In this document: one piece after another, positions 1 through 6,348 of the stretch
Numbering within the stretch: position 1 is the first letter of the stretch
Layout: each line of letters opens with the position of its first letter
From: an uncultured Porphyromonas sp.
Lineage (GTDB): Bacteria > Bacteroidota > Bacteroidia > Bacteroidales > Porphyromonadaceae
NCBI GenBank assembly: GCA_945965245.1
Contig: CAMFNC010000053.1
Location: 1-6,383, forward strand
DNA length: 6,383 nt
Reading direction: 5' to 3'
Position numbers and translations under genes: made by a program
Notes under the pieces: generated by a model
Seen by the model: the letters and a program-made list of their open reading frames with translations, nothing else
What the model was told of the DNA's origin: nothing
Database searches by the model: none

Positions 1-69
1 AAAATGAAATTAATTTATGCACAAATTGTGTACGTTTTATATATAAAATGAAATCAATTTGTATATAAG
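1..69. repeat. A/T-rich repeat, about 22-nt unit, two copies plus a half unit
   Basis: One unit reads ATGAAATTAA followed by TTTATGCACAAA (4-25). After a 10-nt gap there is a half unit TTTATATATAAA (36-47), then a second unit beginning ATGAAATCAATTT (48-60) whose tail has diverged (61-69). The same unit recurs at 6271-6304, at the other end of the window. The TTTATGCACAAA half is nearly self-complementary, and TTTATATATAAA is a perfect palindrome. The function is unknown. It may be a dispersed intergenic repeat or simply the remains of one. The similarity is seen directly; calling it a genome-wide family is inference. Confidence 0.55.
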
Positions 70-337
70 TTTTTCATCGCTCTCCGAGAGTGAGAATGCA
101 TCAAGAGCCGAATACTTTTTGGGAGAGGCAGCCGAGTAAAGCCGTGTGGGGTGGTATCGTGTATATAAATGTGCTTTGTGCGCTGTGCTTGTGCCACATG
201 CCACCTCCGTCACATTCCGCCCTTTGGGCTTCATGTGTCACCTCCTCCGTGAGGGGGATTCGGTTGACGTGCAAAACGTGCTTACGCTTGCGTGCTTAGG
301 TCGCTCACCTTAAATTATATCCATGTAAAATCGGTTT
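70..337. other. GC-richer block without a convincing gene, upstream of purB
   Basis: This stretch is clearly richer in G and C than the A/T-rich sequence on either side. It contains short dyads (CTCTC-c-GAGAG at 80-90; GCCC-TTT-GGGC at 219-229), an 8-bp direct repeat CGTGCTTA at 277-284 and 291-298, and clustered GTGC words around 171-194. Several overlapping frames are open by chance or otherwise: one on + (90-299) and two on - (37-234, and another from about 300 to 95). The peptides are low in hydrophobic residues and rich in His, Arg, Ser and Thr, with no domain I recognise. The minus frame at 37-234 has a perfect anti-16S match (AGGAGGTGA, 246-238) just before its ATG, so a small gene or RNA cannot be excluded. 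I favour a non-coding, possibly repeated, intergenic element. Confidence 0.4.
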
Positions 338-429
338 TTGAGAGATGATGACAAGCTCATATTCGCTTTTTGTGTGCAGTTACTTTATGATTTGGGGCAT
401 ATTTTAATGATTTCCAACAAAATAATACG

Positions 430-437
430 TATTTTTG
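430..437 (+). promoter_or_regulatory. Candidate -7 box for purB
   Basis: TATTTTTG fits the Bacteroidota -7 consensus TAnnTTTG exactly and lies 26 nt before the purB ATG. Transcription would start near 442-445 and give a leader of about 20 nt. No clear -33 TTTG is present at the expected distance, and the region is very A/T-rich, so a chance match is possible. Confidence 0.45.
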
Positions 438-463
438 ATTTTTACATTTTAAAAATAAATACG

Positions 464-1798
464 ATGAATTCAATATTTGCAATATCTCCGGTGGATGGTC
501 GCTACCGCAATAAGGTGGACGGACTGGCCAATTATTTCTCCGAAGCGGCACTGATCCGCTATCGTGTGCGGGTGGAAGTGCTCTATTTTATCAGCCTCTG
601 CAAGGAGCTGCCCCAACTCAAAGGTTTTCTGACACCCGAACGTGAAGCACAGCTGCACAAGCTATACAAAGAGTTTACCGAGGCGGATGCCCAACGCATC
701 AAGGATATCGAAAGTGTGACCAACCACGACGTGAAAGCTGTGGAATTCTTCATCAAAGAGCGGTTCGCTGCTCTGGGTATCGGTGCCGAAAAGGAATTTA
801 TTCACTTCGGACTGACTTCGCAAGACATCAATAACACCGCTTTTCCGCTGATGATTAAGGAAGCATTGGACTTGGAGCTGCTGCCCGAATTAATCCGCTT
901 TACCGACACATTGGAGGAGATGGCAACAGCTTGGGACAATGTGCCCATGCTGGCTCGTACGCACGGCCAACCTGCCAGCCCCACTCGTTTGGGCAAGGAA
1001 ATGAAGGTATTTGTGTATCGTCTGCGTGCGCAATACGAGCGCATCATGCTGATACCGCACATGGCTAAATTCGGTGGAGCCACCGGAAATATGAATGCCC
1101 ATCAAGTGGCTTATCCGGAGCATAATTGGCGTGAATTTGCCAATCGCTTTGTCAAAGACCTTGGTCTGAACCGTGAGCAACTGACCACACAGATTTCCAA
1201 TTACGATCAAATGGCTGCCACATTCGACGCCTTGACCCGTGTGAATGTGATTTTGATAGACTTTGCCCGTGACCTCTGGATGTATATTTCCATGGAGTAC
1301 TTCAAGCAGCGCATCAAAGCCGGAGAGGTGGGTTCGTCGGCCATGCCGCACAAGGTTAATCCTATCGACTTTGAAAATGCAGAGGGCAATCTGGGCATGG
1401 CGAATGCAATATACGGTTTCTTGGCACGCAAATTACCCATCAGCCGTTTGCAGCGTGACCTGACCGACAGCACCGTGCTGCGCAACATCGGTGTGCCCAT
1501 TGCACACAGCATCATCGCTTATAAGAGCCTGCAAAAGGGTATCGGCAAATTGATTTTGAATGAAGAGGCTTTGCAGCGCGACCTCATGGCACACTATGCC
1601 GTGGTAGCCGAAGGTATCCAAACCATCTTGCGCCGTGAGGGTTATCCGAACCCTTACGAAACGCTCAAAGCCCTGACTCGCACCAATGAAGCCGTAACGG
1701 CAGAAACAATAGCCAAGTTTATTGATACATTGGACGTTAGCGAGGCTGTGAAAGAGGAACTCCGCCAAATCACGCCGATGAATTACGTGGGTATCTGA
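464..1798 (+). CDS. purB: Adenylosuccinate lyase (PurB)
   Basis: This 444-residue cytosolic enzyme belongs to the fumarase/aspartase superfamily. It acts twice in purine synthesis, releasing fumarate from SAICAR to give AICAR and from adenylosuccinate to give AMP. The N-terminus carries the SPVDGRY motif typical of the E. coli-type PurB (residues 8-14). TNHDVKAVE is at 86-94 and TSQDINNT at 118-125. The general-acid/base histidine region THGQPASPT is at 166-174 (His167), and the superfamily signature loop GSSAMPHKVNP at 290-300 holds the catalytic serine. The frame stays open back to a TTG at 338, but the extra 42 residues are not PurB-like. ATG 464 puts SPVDGRY where the family has it and follows A/T-rich sequence usual for Bacteroidota. 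Length is close to the family norm and no key motif is missing. The gene appears monocistronic: a candidate promoter lies just upstream and a strong terminator just downstream. Confidence 0.97.
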   Translation: MNSIFAISPVDGRYRNKVDGLANYFSEAALIRYRVRVEVLYFISLCKELPQLKGFLTPEREAQLHKLYKEFTEADAQRIKDIESVTNHDVKAVEFFIKERFAALGIGAEKEFIHFGLTSQDINNTAFPLMIKEALDLELLPELIRFTDTLEEMATAWDNVPMLARTHGQPASPTRLGKEMKVFVYRLRAQYERIMLIPHMAKFGGATGNMNAHQVAYPEHNWREFANRFVKDLGLNREQLTTQISNYDQMAATFDALTRVNVILIDFARDLWMYISMEYFKQRIKAGEVGSSAMPHKVNPIDFENAEGNLGMANAIYGFLARKLPISRLQRDLTDSTVLRNIGVPIAHSIIAYKSLQKGIGKLILNEEALQRDLMAHYAVVAEGIQTILRREGYPNPYETLKALTRTNEAVTAETIAKFIDTLDVSEAVKEELRQITPMNYVGI

Positions 1799-1824
1799 TA
1801 GCTCTCCCACTTACAATAAAACCC

Positions 1825-1863
1825 AAAGGCTGCGCCGAAACAAAAAAATCGACGCAGCCTTTT
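1825..1863 (+). terminator. Intrinsic terminator after purB
   Basis: The left arm AAAGGCTGCG (1825-1834) pairs with CGCAGCCTTT (1853-1862). A C·A mismatch (1835/1852) follows, then three more pairs (CGA with TCG), closing an A-rich loop at 1839-1848. The hairpin ends in a short TTTT run (1860-1863). It starts 26 nt after the purB stop. A related hairpin is at 6349-6383. Confidence 0.85.
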
Positions 1864-1925
1864 GCTTCTGAAAGAAATAAAGGATTTTTATACTTCGAAA
1901 GAATATGCTTCTCAAACCGTATGCG

Positions 1926-1933
1926 TATCTTTG
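1926..1933 (+). promoter_or_regulatory. Candidate -7 box for the cysteine desulfidase gene, with overlapping dyad
   Basis: TATCTTTG matches TAnnTTTG and lies 42 nt before the ATG at 1976. The -33 region shows no good TTTG. GTATCT (1925-1930) and AGATAC (1942-1947) form a 6-bp inverted repeat with an 11-nt spacer that overlaps the box. A second dyad, TTATC/GATAA (1937-1941 and 1950-1954), lies inside the likely leader. Either could be an operator or a small RNA hairpin, but this is inferred from position only. Confidence 0.5.
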
Positions 1934-1975
1934 CACTTATCAGATACACGATAAATCACCCAATACCACAATCGT

Positions 1976-3292
1976 ATGGAAAGACAAATCCAACTCGATA
2001 TTATTAAAATGGTGCACCGCGAGGTTATTCCCGCCACCGGATGTACCGAACCGGTGGCTGTGGCTCTGACCACGGCATACGCTGCACATGCGCTCCGGGG
2101 CAAAATCAGCTCCATCCGCTTGGACCTCAGTGCCAATATCCTGAAAAACGCCATGGGCGTGGGCATCCCCGGCACGGGCATGATAGGTTTGCCCATAGCC
2201 ATTGCTTTGGGTGCTGTGATTGCGGCTCCCGAAAAACAGCTGAAGGTGCTGGATAGCTTTACGGACGAACAGTTCGCCACGGCACGCCAAATCATGGATG
2301 ATAAGTTGATTAGCATCGGTCTGAAAGAGGGTGATGTGGACAAGCTCTATGTGGAAGCCACACTTACGGATGACGCCGGTCATACGGCGGTGGCTGTCAT
2401 CGAACGCACGCATACATCGCTCAAATCTCTGATGTTGGATGGTAAACCAATTCAAACAGCTTCTGCCGAACCAAGTGAATGTGCCGAGGCCGCGGAGTCT
2501 GCGCTCAATCCTTACGACGGACCCGATGTGCCGCTGACTTTTGATATGGTATATGATTTTGCCACGGAGATGCCGTTGGGCGAAATCGACTTTATTTTGG
2601 AGGCTGCCCGCTTGAATGGCAATGCTGCCGAATACTCTTTGTGTGGCGAGTTCGGCCATGCCGTGGGACGTACCATTCGCGGACCTCTGGGCAAGAAATA
2701 TTTGGGCGATTCGGCTTATACCCGTTTACTCTCTTATACCAGTGCCGCCTGCGATGCCCGTATGGATGGCGCTCCGGTCACGGTGATGAGCAATTCGGGC
2801 AGTGGTAATCAGGGTATTACCGCCACGCTGCCGGTGCTCAGCTTTGCCGAAGACGAAAAGGTGAGCGATGAGAAGAAAGTCCGTGCTTTGATGCTTAGCA
2901 ATCTGATGGTGATTTACATCAAACAGAAGTTGGGCCGCCTTTCAGCTCTATGCGGTTGTGTGGTGGCATCCACCGGCAGTGCCAGCGGCATTACCTATCT
3001 GATGGGGGGCACACGAGAGCAAATCGGCTATGCTATCAAAAACATGGTGGGCAACCTGACCGGTATGATCTGCGATGGTGCCAAACCCAGTTGCAGCCTC
3101 AAGGTGACCAGCGGTGTGAGTTCCGCCATGCTCTCCTCGCTTCTGGCCATGGAACAGCATGTGGTCACAAGCAACGAAGGGGTGGTGGATGATGACATTG
3201 ACCGCAGCATCGACAATCTGACCAGTATAGGTCGTGATGCCATGACCGAAACGGACAAGCATGTGCTGCATATCATGACGCACAAGAAATAA
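1976..3292 (+). CDS. cyuA: L-cysteine desulfidase family protein (serine dehydratase-alpha-like, UPF0597/CyuA type)
   Basis: This 438-residue cytosolic protein is full length for a family that includes E. coli CyuA (YhaM) and archaeal L-cysteine desulfidase. These are oxygen-sensitive [4Fe-4S] enzymes, not PLP enzymes, that break L-cysteine into sulfide, ammonia and pyruvate. The hallmark PATGCTEP lies at residues 19-26 (Cys23). Further family motifs are GIPGTGMIGLPIA (63-75), SNSGSGNQG (272-280), LCGCVVASTGSASG (325-338) and MICDGAKPSC (364-373). Cys23, Cys326 or Cys328, and Cys366 or Cys373 are the natural candidates for cluster ligands. There is no signal peptide or membrane segment. ATG 1976 lies just before the conserved N-terminal helix. 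A candidate promoter with a dyad lies upstream, and only 56 nt without a terminator separate it from the next gene. Some family members may act on serine or other amino acids, so the substrate is inferred from the family. Confidence 0.88.
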   Translation: MERQIQLDIIKMVHREVIPATGCTEPVAVALTTAYAAHALRGKISSIRLDLSANILKNAMGVGIPGTGMIGLPIAIALGAVIAAPEKQLKVLDSFTDEQFATARQIMDDKLISIGLKEGDVDKLYVEATLTDDAGHTAVAVIERTHTSLKSLMLDGKPIQTASAEPSECAEAAESALNPYDGPDVPLTFDMVYDFATEMPLGEIDFILEAARLNGNAAEYSLCGEFGHAVGRTIRGPLGKKYLGDSAYTRLLSYTSAACDARMDGAPVTVMSNSGSGNQGITATLPVLSFAEDEKVSDEKKVRALMLSNLMVIYIKQKLGRLSALCGCVVASTGSASGITYLMGGTREQIGYAIKNMVGNLTGMICDGAKPSCSLKVTSGVSSAMLSSLLAMEQHVVTSNEGVVDDDIDRSIDNLTSIGRDAMTETDKHVLHIMTHKK

Positions 3293-3307
3293 TGGTAATA
3301 AAAGTTG

Positions 3308-3315
3308 TACCTTTG
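3308..3315 (+). promoter_or_regulatory. Candidate -7 box for the small membrane protein gene
   Basis: TACCTTTG matches TAnnTTTG and lies 41 nt before the ATG at 3349, starting 15 nt after the desulfidase stop. It is embedded in the palindrome ACCTT-TGT-AAGGT (3309-3321). Its TTTG also begins a perfect tandem repeat of the 9-mer TTTGTAAGG (3312-3320 and 3321-3329). No clear -33 element is seen. If it is active, the small gene has its own transcript in addition to possible read-through from cyuA. Confidence 0.4.
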
Positions 3316-3348
3316 TAAGGTTTGTAAGGCTTTAATTAAAAATTAATT

Positions 3349-3540
3349 ATGTTGAAGTATTTTGTAAGAGCCTTATTTGTGGTGCTGTATGTGGCAGGTC
3401 TTTCTTATCTGTATCATATCGGGTTGGTAAAGAAGTATGACAATCTTTTCTTCTTTGCGTTCATTCTCTTATCCATTATATGGGCTTTTTGGGGCTGGAA
3501 GAAATTCTGGCATGTAGATAAAAAAGATCATAAAGATTAG
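3349..3540 (+). CDS. Small two-helix membrane protein, function unknown
   Basis: The predicted protein has 63 residues. Two hydrophobic stretches, about residues 5-23 and 32-50, are separated by a short polar turn containing VKKYDN. The C-terminal tail is strongly charged (about 52-63, ending in a Lys/Asp/His cluster). By the positive-inside rule, with Lys and Arg near the N-terminus and a Lys-rich tail, both ends are probably cytoplasmic, giving a hairpin topology. Several Trp and Phe residues lie in helix 2. I recognise no family and no catalytic motif. Support for a real gene comes from the membrane-like composition, a candidate promoter upstream, an A/T-rich start context like that of the other genes, and a strong terminator 21 nt after the stop. 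It may share a transcript with cyuA, but neighbourhood alone does not tie it to cysteine metabolism. Confidence 0.75.
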   Translation: MLKYFVRALFVVLYVAGLSYLYHIGLVKKYDNLFFFAFILLSIIWAFWGWKKFWHVDKKDHKD

Positions 3541-3561
3541 GAATAACCTTGTAACAATCAT

Positions 3562-3609
3562 AGATGGAAACAGTCTGCTCCGGAATGCCGGGCTGTTTCC
3601 ATCTTTTTT
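3562..3609 (+). terminator. Strong intrinsic terminator (possible attenuator before the mannosidase)
   Basis: A perfect 12-bp stem, AGATGGAAACAG (3562-3573) with CTGTTTCCATCT (3593-3604), is followed by TTTTTT (3604-3609). Inside it is a second small stem, CCGG-AATG-CCGG (3580-3591). It ends the small-gene transcript. Because only 20 nt separate the T run from the next ATG, it also lies where a leader attenuator for the mannosidase would be. Confidence 0.9.
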
Positions 3610-3629
3610 AGCTGTATCATATTAATTAT

Positions 3630-6188
3630 ATGTTTCGCCGTTTTTTCTGTACACTGCTGATAAGTTTACTTTTTGTTTTTGCTGCTTGGGCCGAAAGTGA
3701 TACGTTGCTGCTTCATCGTGGCTGGACGTTCGGACCTCCCGATAATCCGAGGCAATATACCGCCACGGTGCCGGGTGTGGTGCAGCAGGACCTTATCCGC
3801 CACGGCGTATTGCCCGACCCGATGTGGGGCATGCGCGAAGATACCGTGCAGTGGGTCGGCGAGCGGGACTGGACCTACCGGCTGGAGTTTGATTGGGATG
3901 ATACCCCGGGGCGGTTTGCCACGTTGGAATTAGACGGGTTGGATACTTATGCCCGGGTGATGCTCAATGGTCAGGAAATCTTGCACTCGGAGAATATGTT
4001 TGTGGGGCATCGTATTCCGGTAACGGGAAAATTGCGTGCGCACAATGAATTGCTTATTCATTTCCAATCGCCACTGCGTGCCGCCATGCCGCAGTATTGC
4101 AAAAGCGGTATCGACTATCCGGCAGACAACGACCACGGTATGCCTCGGCTTAGCGTTTATACACGCAAGGCTCCGTATCACTATGGTTGGGACTGGGGCA
4201 TGCGGCTCATTACCATGGGGCCGTGGCGTGCCATCAGACTTATTTCGGAAACGGCGGAAGTGGCATGGCATGATGCACCGGAAGTCCGCTACCGATTGAA
4301 TGCTTTGCGAGATACGGCTTATCTCGAAGTCCTGCTGCCCATCGAAAATCGTGGCAGACAGGAGCAAACCGCACAATTGATTTGGACACTGCGCAACCCC
4401 GAAGGTGGCGTTGTTCGGCAGTCCAATGCTTTTTTCTCTGTGCTGCCCGGAGCCAATCAATTTGTGGAAAAGTCTGTGCTGCCCAATCCTTTGCTGTGGA
4501 TGCCAGCAGGCTGGGGTAAGCCTCATCTGTATCGGTTGGAAGCACGGATTATTTCGGGAGAAAATGACGCTTGCACATCGGGCTGCTCGGTGGGTTTTCG
4601 CTCTGTGGAGCTGGTTCGTGAAGCAGACAGTGTGGGGCGCAGTTTCTATTTCCGGGTCAATGGGCATCCGCTTTATGCCCGGGTAGCCAATTATATCCCC
4701 GGTTCGCTGATGCTGTCTACTCAAGATGATGCTTACTATCGGCGATTTTTCGAAGATGTGACGGACCAAGGGATGAATATGCTGCGTGTATGGGGCGGCG
4801 GAGTGTATGAAGACGACCGCTTCTATGCCATGGCGGATAGTCTGGGCATACTCGTTTGGCAGGATTTTATGTTCGCTTGCACGCCCTATCCGGCGGATGC
4901 GGATTTTCTGAAAAATGTGGAGCGGGAGGCTGTCTATAATCTCCGGCGTTTGTGCAGACATCCTTCTCTGGCTGTCTGGTGTGGCAATAATGAAATTCGC
5001 GAAGCACTGAAATATTGGGGGTGGCAGAAAAAGTATGATACAGCCACGTATCAGAGATTTCGGCAGGATTACCGCAAATTGTTTGAGGAGTTATTGCCAT
5101 GTCTTGTGCATCGGTATGATGGATCAAGGGATTATATCGAAAGTTCACCCGATACGGCCAATTGGGGGCGTGTGCAAACCCTCTCGCTGGGCGAAAGTCA
5201 CTATTGGGGCGTTTGGTATGGGCGTGAGCCGTTTGAGGTTTTGCGTTCGCGAATGCCTCGATTTATGAGTGAATTCGGCGTGCAGAGTTTCCCGGCAATG
5301 TCTTCGATTCGCCGATTTGCGCTTGTGGATGCGCATACCGTGAACAGTGCCGTGATGAAAGCCCATCAGAAAAGCAGCATCGGCAATGAAGTGATAGCCG
5401 AATACATAGCTCGTTACTATCCGCAACCCAAAGATTTTGACCGATTGGTTTATTTATCGCAAGTGATGCAAGGGGCTGGTATTCGCTTGGGCATCGAAGC
5501 GCAGCGGGCGGCAGCTCCGTATTGCATGGGTTCGCTTTATTGGCAGCTCAATGATGTGTGGCCGGCTGTTTCTTGGAGTGCTGTGGATTATTACGGTACA
5601 CGTAAGGCTCTGCACTATGAAGCCCGTCGTGCTTTCCGTCCTCAGATTATTGTGCCTGATAGTATGGGTGGTTCGGTTCGTGTGGTCAATGGCTCGTTGG
5701 ATTCTCTTCCCAATCTCACATTGTCTGCCGTGCCCATCGCTTTCGATGGCAGCACACCGGAGGTGGCACCTTGGTTGCAAGTGATAGCCTTGCCAGCCAA
5801 TCAGGTATCTGCCGCCATTAGAATTCCGCATGCAGAGCTTTTGCCGGCAGAACAGCGCAGTTCCCGATTGATATGCTTCCGGTTGCAGAATGAGCAAGGG
5901 GTGGTTTTGGCCGAACAATTGTATTATACGCTTCCACCGAAAGATTTAAATTTATCGAAAAATCCCGACATTCAAACGGAAATTCTTTCTTGCCGAACGA
6001 ATGGGGAGCTGGTGCTTCGCGTCGTTTCGGAGCAATTGGCACGTAGTGTTCAATTGGAAATAGAGGATTGCTCGGGTCGGTGGAGCGATAATTTCTTTGA
6101 CCTTTTGCCCAATCGTCCGCTTATTTTGCATTTTACTCCCGATGACAAACTACCAGCTAACCCCCAAATCCGCCTCCGTCATCTCTGA
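3630..6188 (+). CDS. Secreted GH2 beta-mannosidase
   Basis: This 852-residue exo-beta-mannosidase of glycoside hydrolase family 2 is predicted to remove terminal beta-mannose from oligosaccharides in the periplasm. A signal peptide spans residues 1-21 (Arg-Arg, hydrophobic core, AWA before Glu22). There is no lipobox. The jelly-roll sugar-binding domain is about 25-205, with TVPGVV (46-51), DPMWGMREDTVQW (63-75) and YGWDWG (185-190). An immunoglobulin-like domain spans about 210-330. The (beta/alpha)8 catalytic domain begins near 340 with NMLRVWGGGVYEDDRFY (383-399), WQDFMFACTPYP (410-421), and WCGNNE (450-455), whose Glu455 is the acid/base. MSEFG (546-550) holds the nucleophile Glu548. YWQLNDVWP (637-645) follows, and the rest is C-terminal beta-rich sequence. 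The 93-residue gap between the two glutamates equals what I recall for Bacteroides thetaiotaomicron Man2A. One oddity is ARVANYIP (350-357), where relatives usually have AKGANYIP. No promoter fits between the terminator and this ATG. No partner glycan genes are in view, so the natural substrate (N-glycan core, mannan or other) is unknown. Confidence 0.95.
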   Translation: MFRRFFCTLLISLLFVFAAWAESDTLLLHRGWTFGPPDNPRQYTATVPGVVQQDLIRHGVLPDPMWGMREDTVQWVGERDWTYRLEFDWDDTPGRFATLELDGLDTYARVMLNGQEILHSENMFVGHRIPVTGKLRAHNELLIHFQSPLRAAMPQYCKSGIDYPADNDHGMPRLSVYTRKAPYHYGWDWGMRLITMGPWRAIRLISETAEVAWHDAPEVRYRLNALRDTAYLEVLLPIENRGRQEQTAQLIWTLRNPEGGVVRQSNAFFSVLPGANQFVEKSVLPNPLLWMPAGWGKPHLYRLEARIISGENDACTSGCSVGFRSVELVREADSVGRSFYFRVNGHPLYARVANYIPGSLMLSTQDDAYYRRFFEDVTDQGMNMLRVWGGGVYEDDRFYAMADSLGILVWQDFMFACTPYPADADFLKNVEREAVYNLRRLCRHPSLAVWCGNNEIREALKYWGWQKKYDTATYQRFRQDYRKLFEELLPCLVHRYDGSRDYIESSPDTANWGRVQTLSLGESHYWGVWYGREPFEVLRSRMPRFMSEFGVQSFPAMSSIRRFALVDAHTVNSAVMKAHQKSSIGNEVIAEYIARYYPQPKDFDRLVYLSQVMQGAGIRLGIEAQRAAAPYCMGSLYWQLNDVWPAVSWSAVDYYGTRKALHYEARRAFRPQIIVPDSMGGSVRVVNGSLDSLPNLTLSAVPIAFDGSTPEVAPWLQVIALPANQVSAAIRIPHAELLPAEQRSSRLICFRLQNEQGVVLAEQLYYTLPPKDLNLSKNPDIQTEILSCRTNGELVLRVVSEQLARSVQLEIEDCSGRWSDNFFDLLPNRPLILHFTPDDKLPANPQIRLRHL

Positions 6189-6197
6189 AACTTATCA

Positions 6198-6220
6198 GGA
6201 GTCATGTAACCCCTTTTTTT
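6198..6220 (+). terminator. Weak terminator candidate after the mannosidase gene
   Basis: GGAGT (6198-6202) and ACCCC (6209-6213) can form a short stem with one A·C mismatch around a 6-nt loop. A run of seven T (6214-6220) follows directly, 10-32 nt after the stop. The T run is good but the stem is poor. The stronger hairpin at 6349-6383 may be the real end of the transcript. Confidence 0.3.
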
Positions 6221-6270
6221 GAATGCATAGGTTTTCTGCTAGCCATCAATAACTTGTAGAAGTTCTAAAT

Positions 6271-6304
6271 TTTATGCACAAAATGAAATCAATTTATGTA
6301 CAAA
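6271..6304. repeat. Copy of the 22-nt A/T-rich repeat seen at the window start
   Basis: A half unit TTTATGCACAAA (6271-6282) is followed by a full unit, ATGAAATCAA then TTTATGTACAAA (6283-6304). The full unit differs from that at 4-25 at two positions, both C/T changes. The half unit and the tail of the full unit are direct repeats (11 of 12 identical) with a 22-nt period. It lies in the spacer after the mannosidase gene. Confidence 0.55.
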
Positions 6305-6348
6305 TATTTTTGCAATCATTTTGCTTGCCATAGCATTTATCAAAAAAG

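Noticed and set aside
1..69. CRISPR-like array from the repeated unit
   Set aside because: The copies are few, imperfect and adjacent or separated by only about 10-22 nt of A/T-rich sequence. There are no unique spacers of regular length and no cas genes in the window.
90..299. A 69-codon + strand frame in the GC-richer block
   Set aside because: There is no start signal, no recognisable domain and an unlikely composition (many Cys, His and Ser). It overlaps two open minus frames, as expected of a stop-poor non-coding stretch.
120..310. tRNA or other standard RNA gene in the GC-richer block
   Set aside because: I could not build a cloverleaf, found no T-loop GTTCGA motif in the right setting, and recognised no known RNA family. 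Only short hairpins are visible.
338..463. N-terminal extension of PurB from a TTG at 338
   Set aside because: The added 42 residues do not resemble the family, the sequence is spacer-like and A/T-rich, and ATG 464 gives the normal PurB N-terminus.
1940..2659. A 239-codon minus-strand frame opposite the desulfidase gene
   Set aside because: It overlaps strongly conserved coding sequence on the + strand and has no motif or start signal of its own.
3930..4961. A 343-codon open frame on the minus strand inside the mannosidase gene
   Set aside because: The opposite frame is an unmistakable GH2 enzyme with both catalytic residues. The antisense peptide has no recognisable domain and reads as a composition shadow. 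Similar shorter shadows lie opposite purB and the desulfidase gene.
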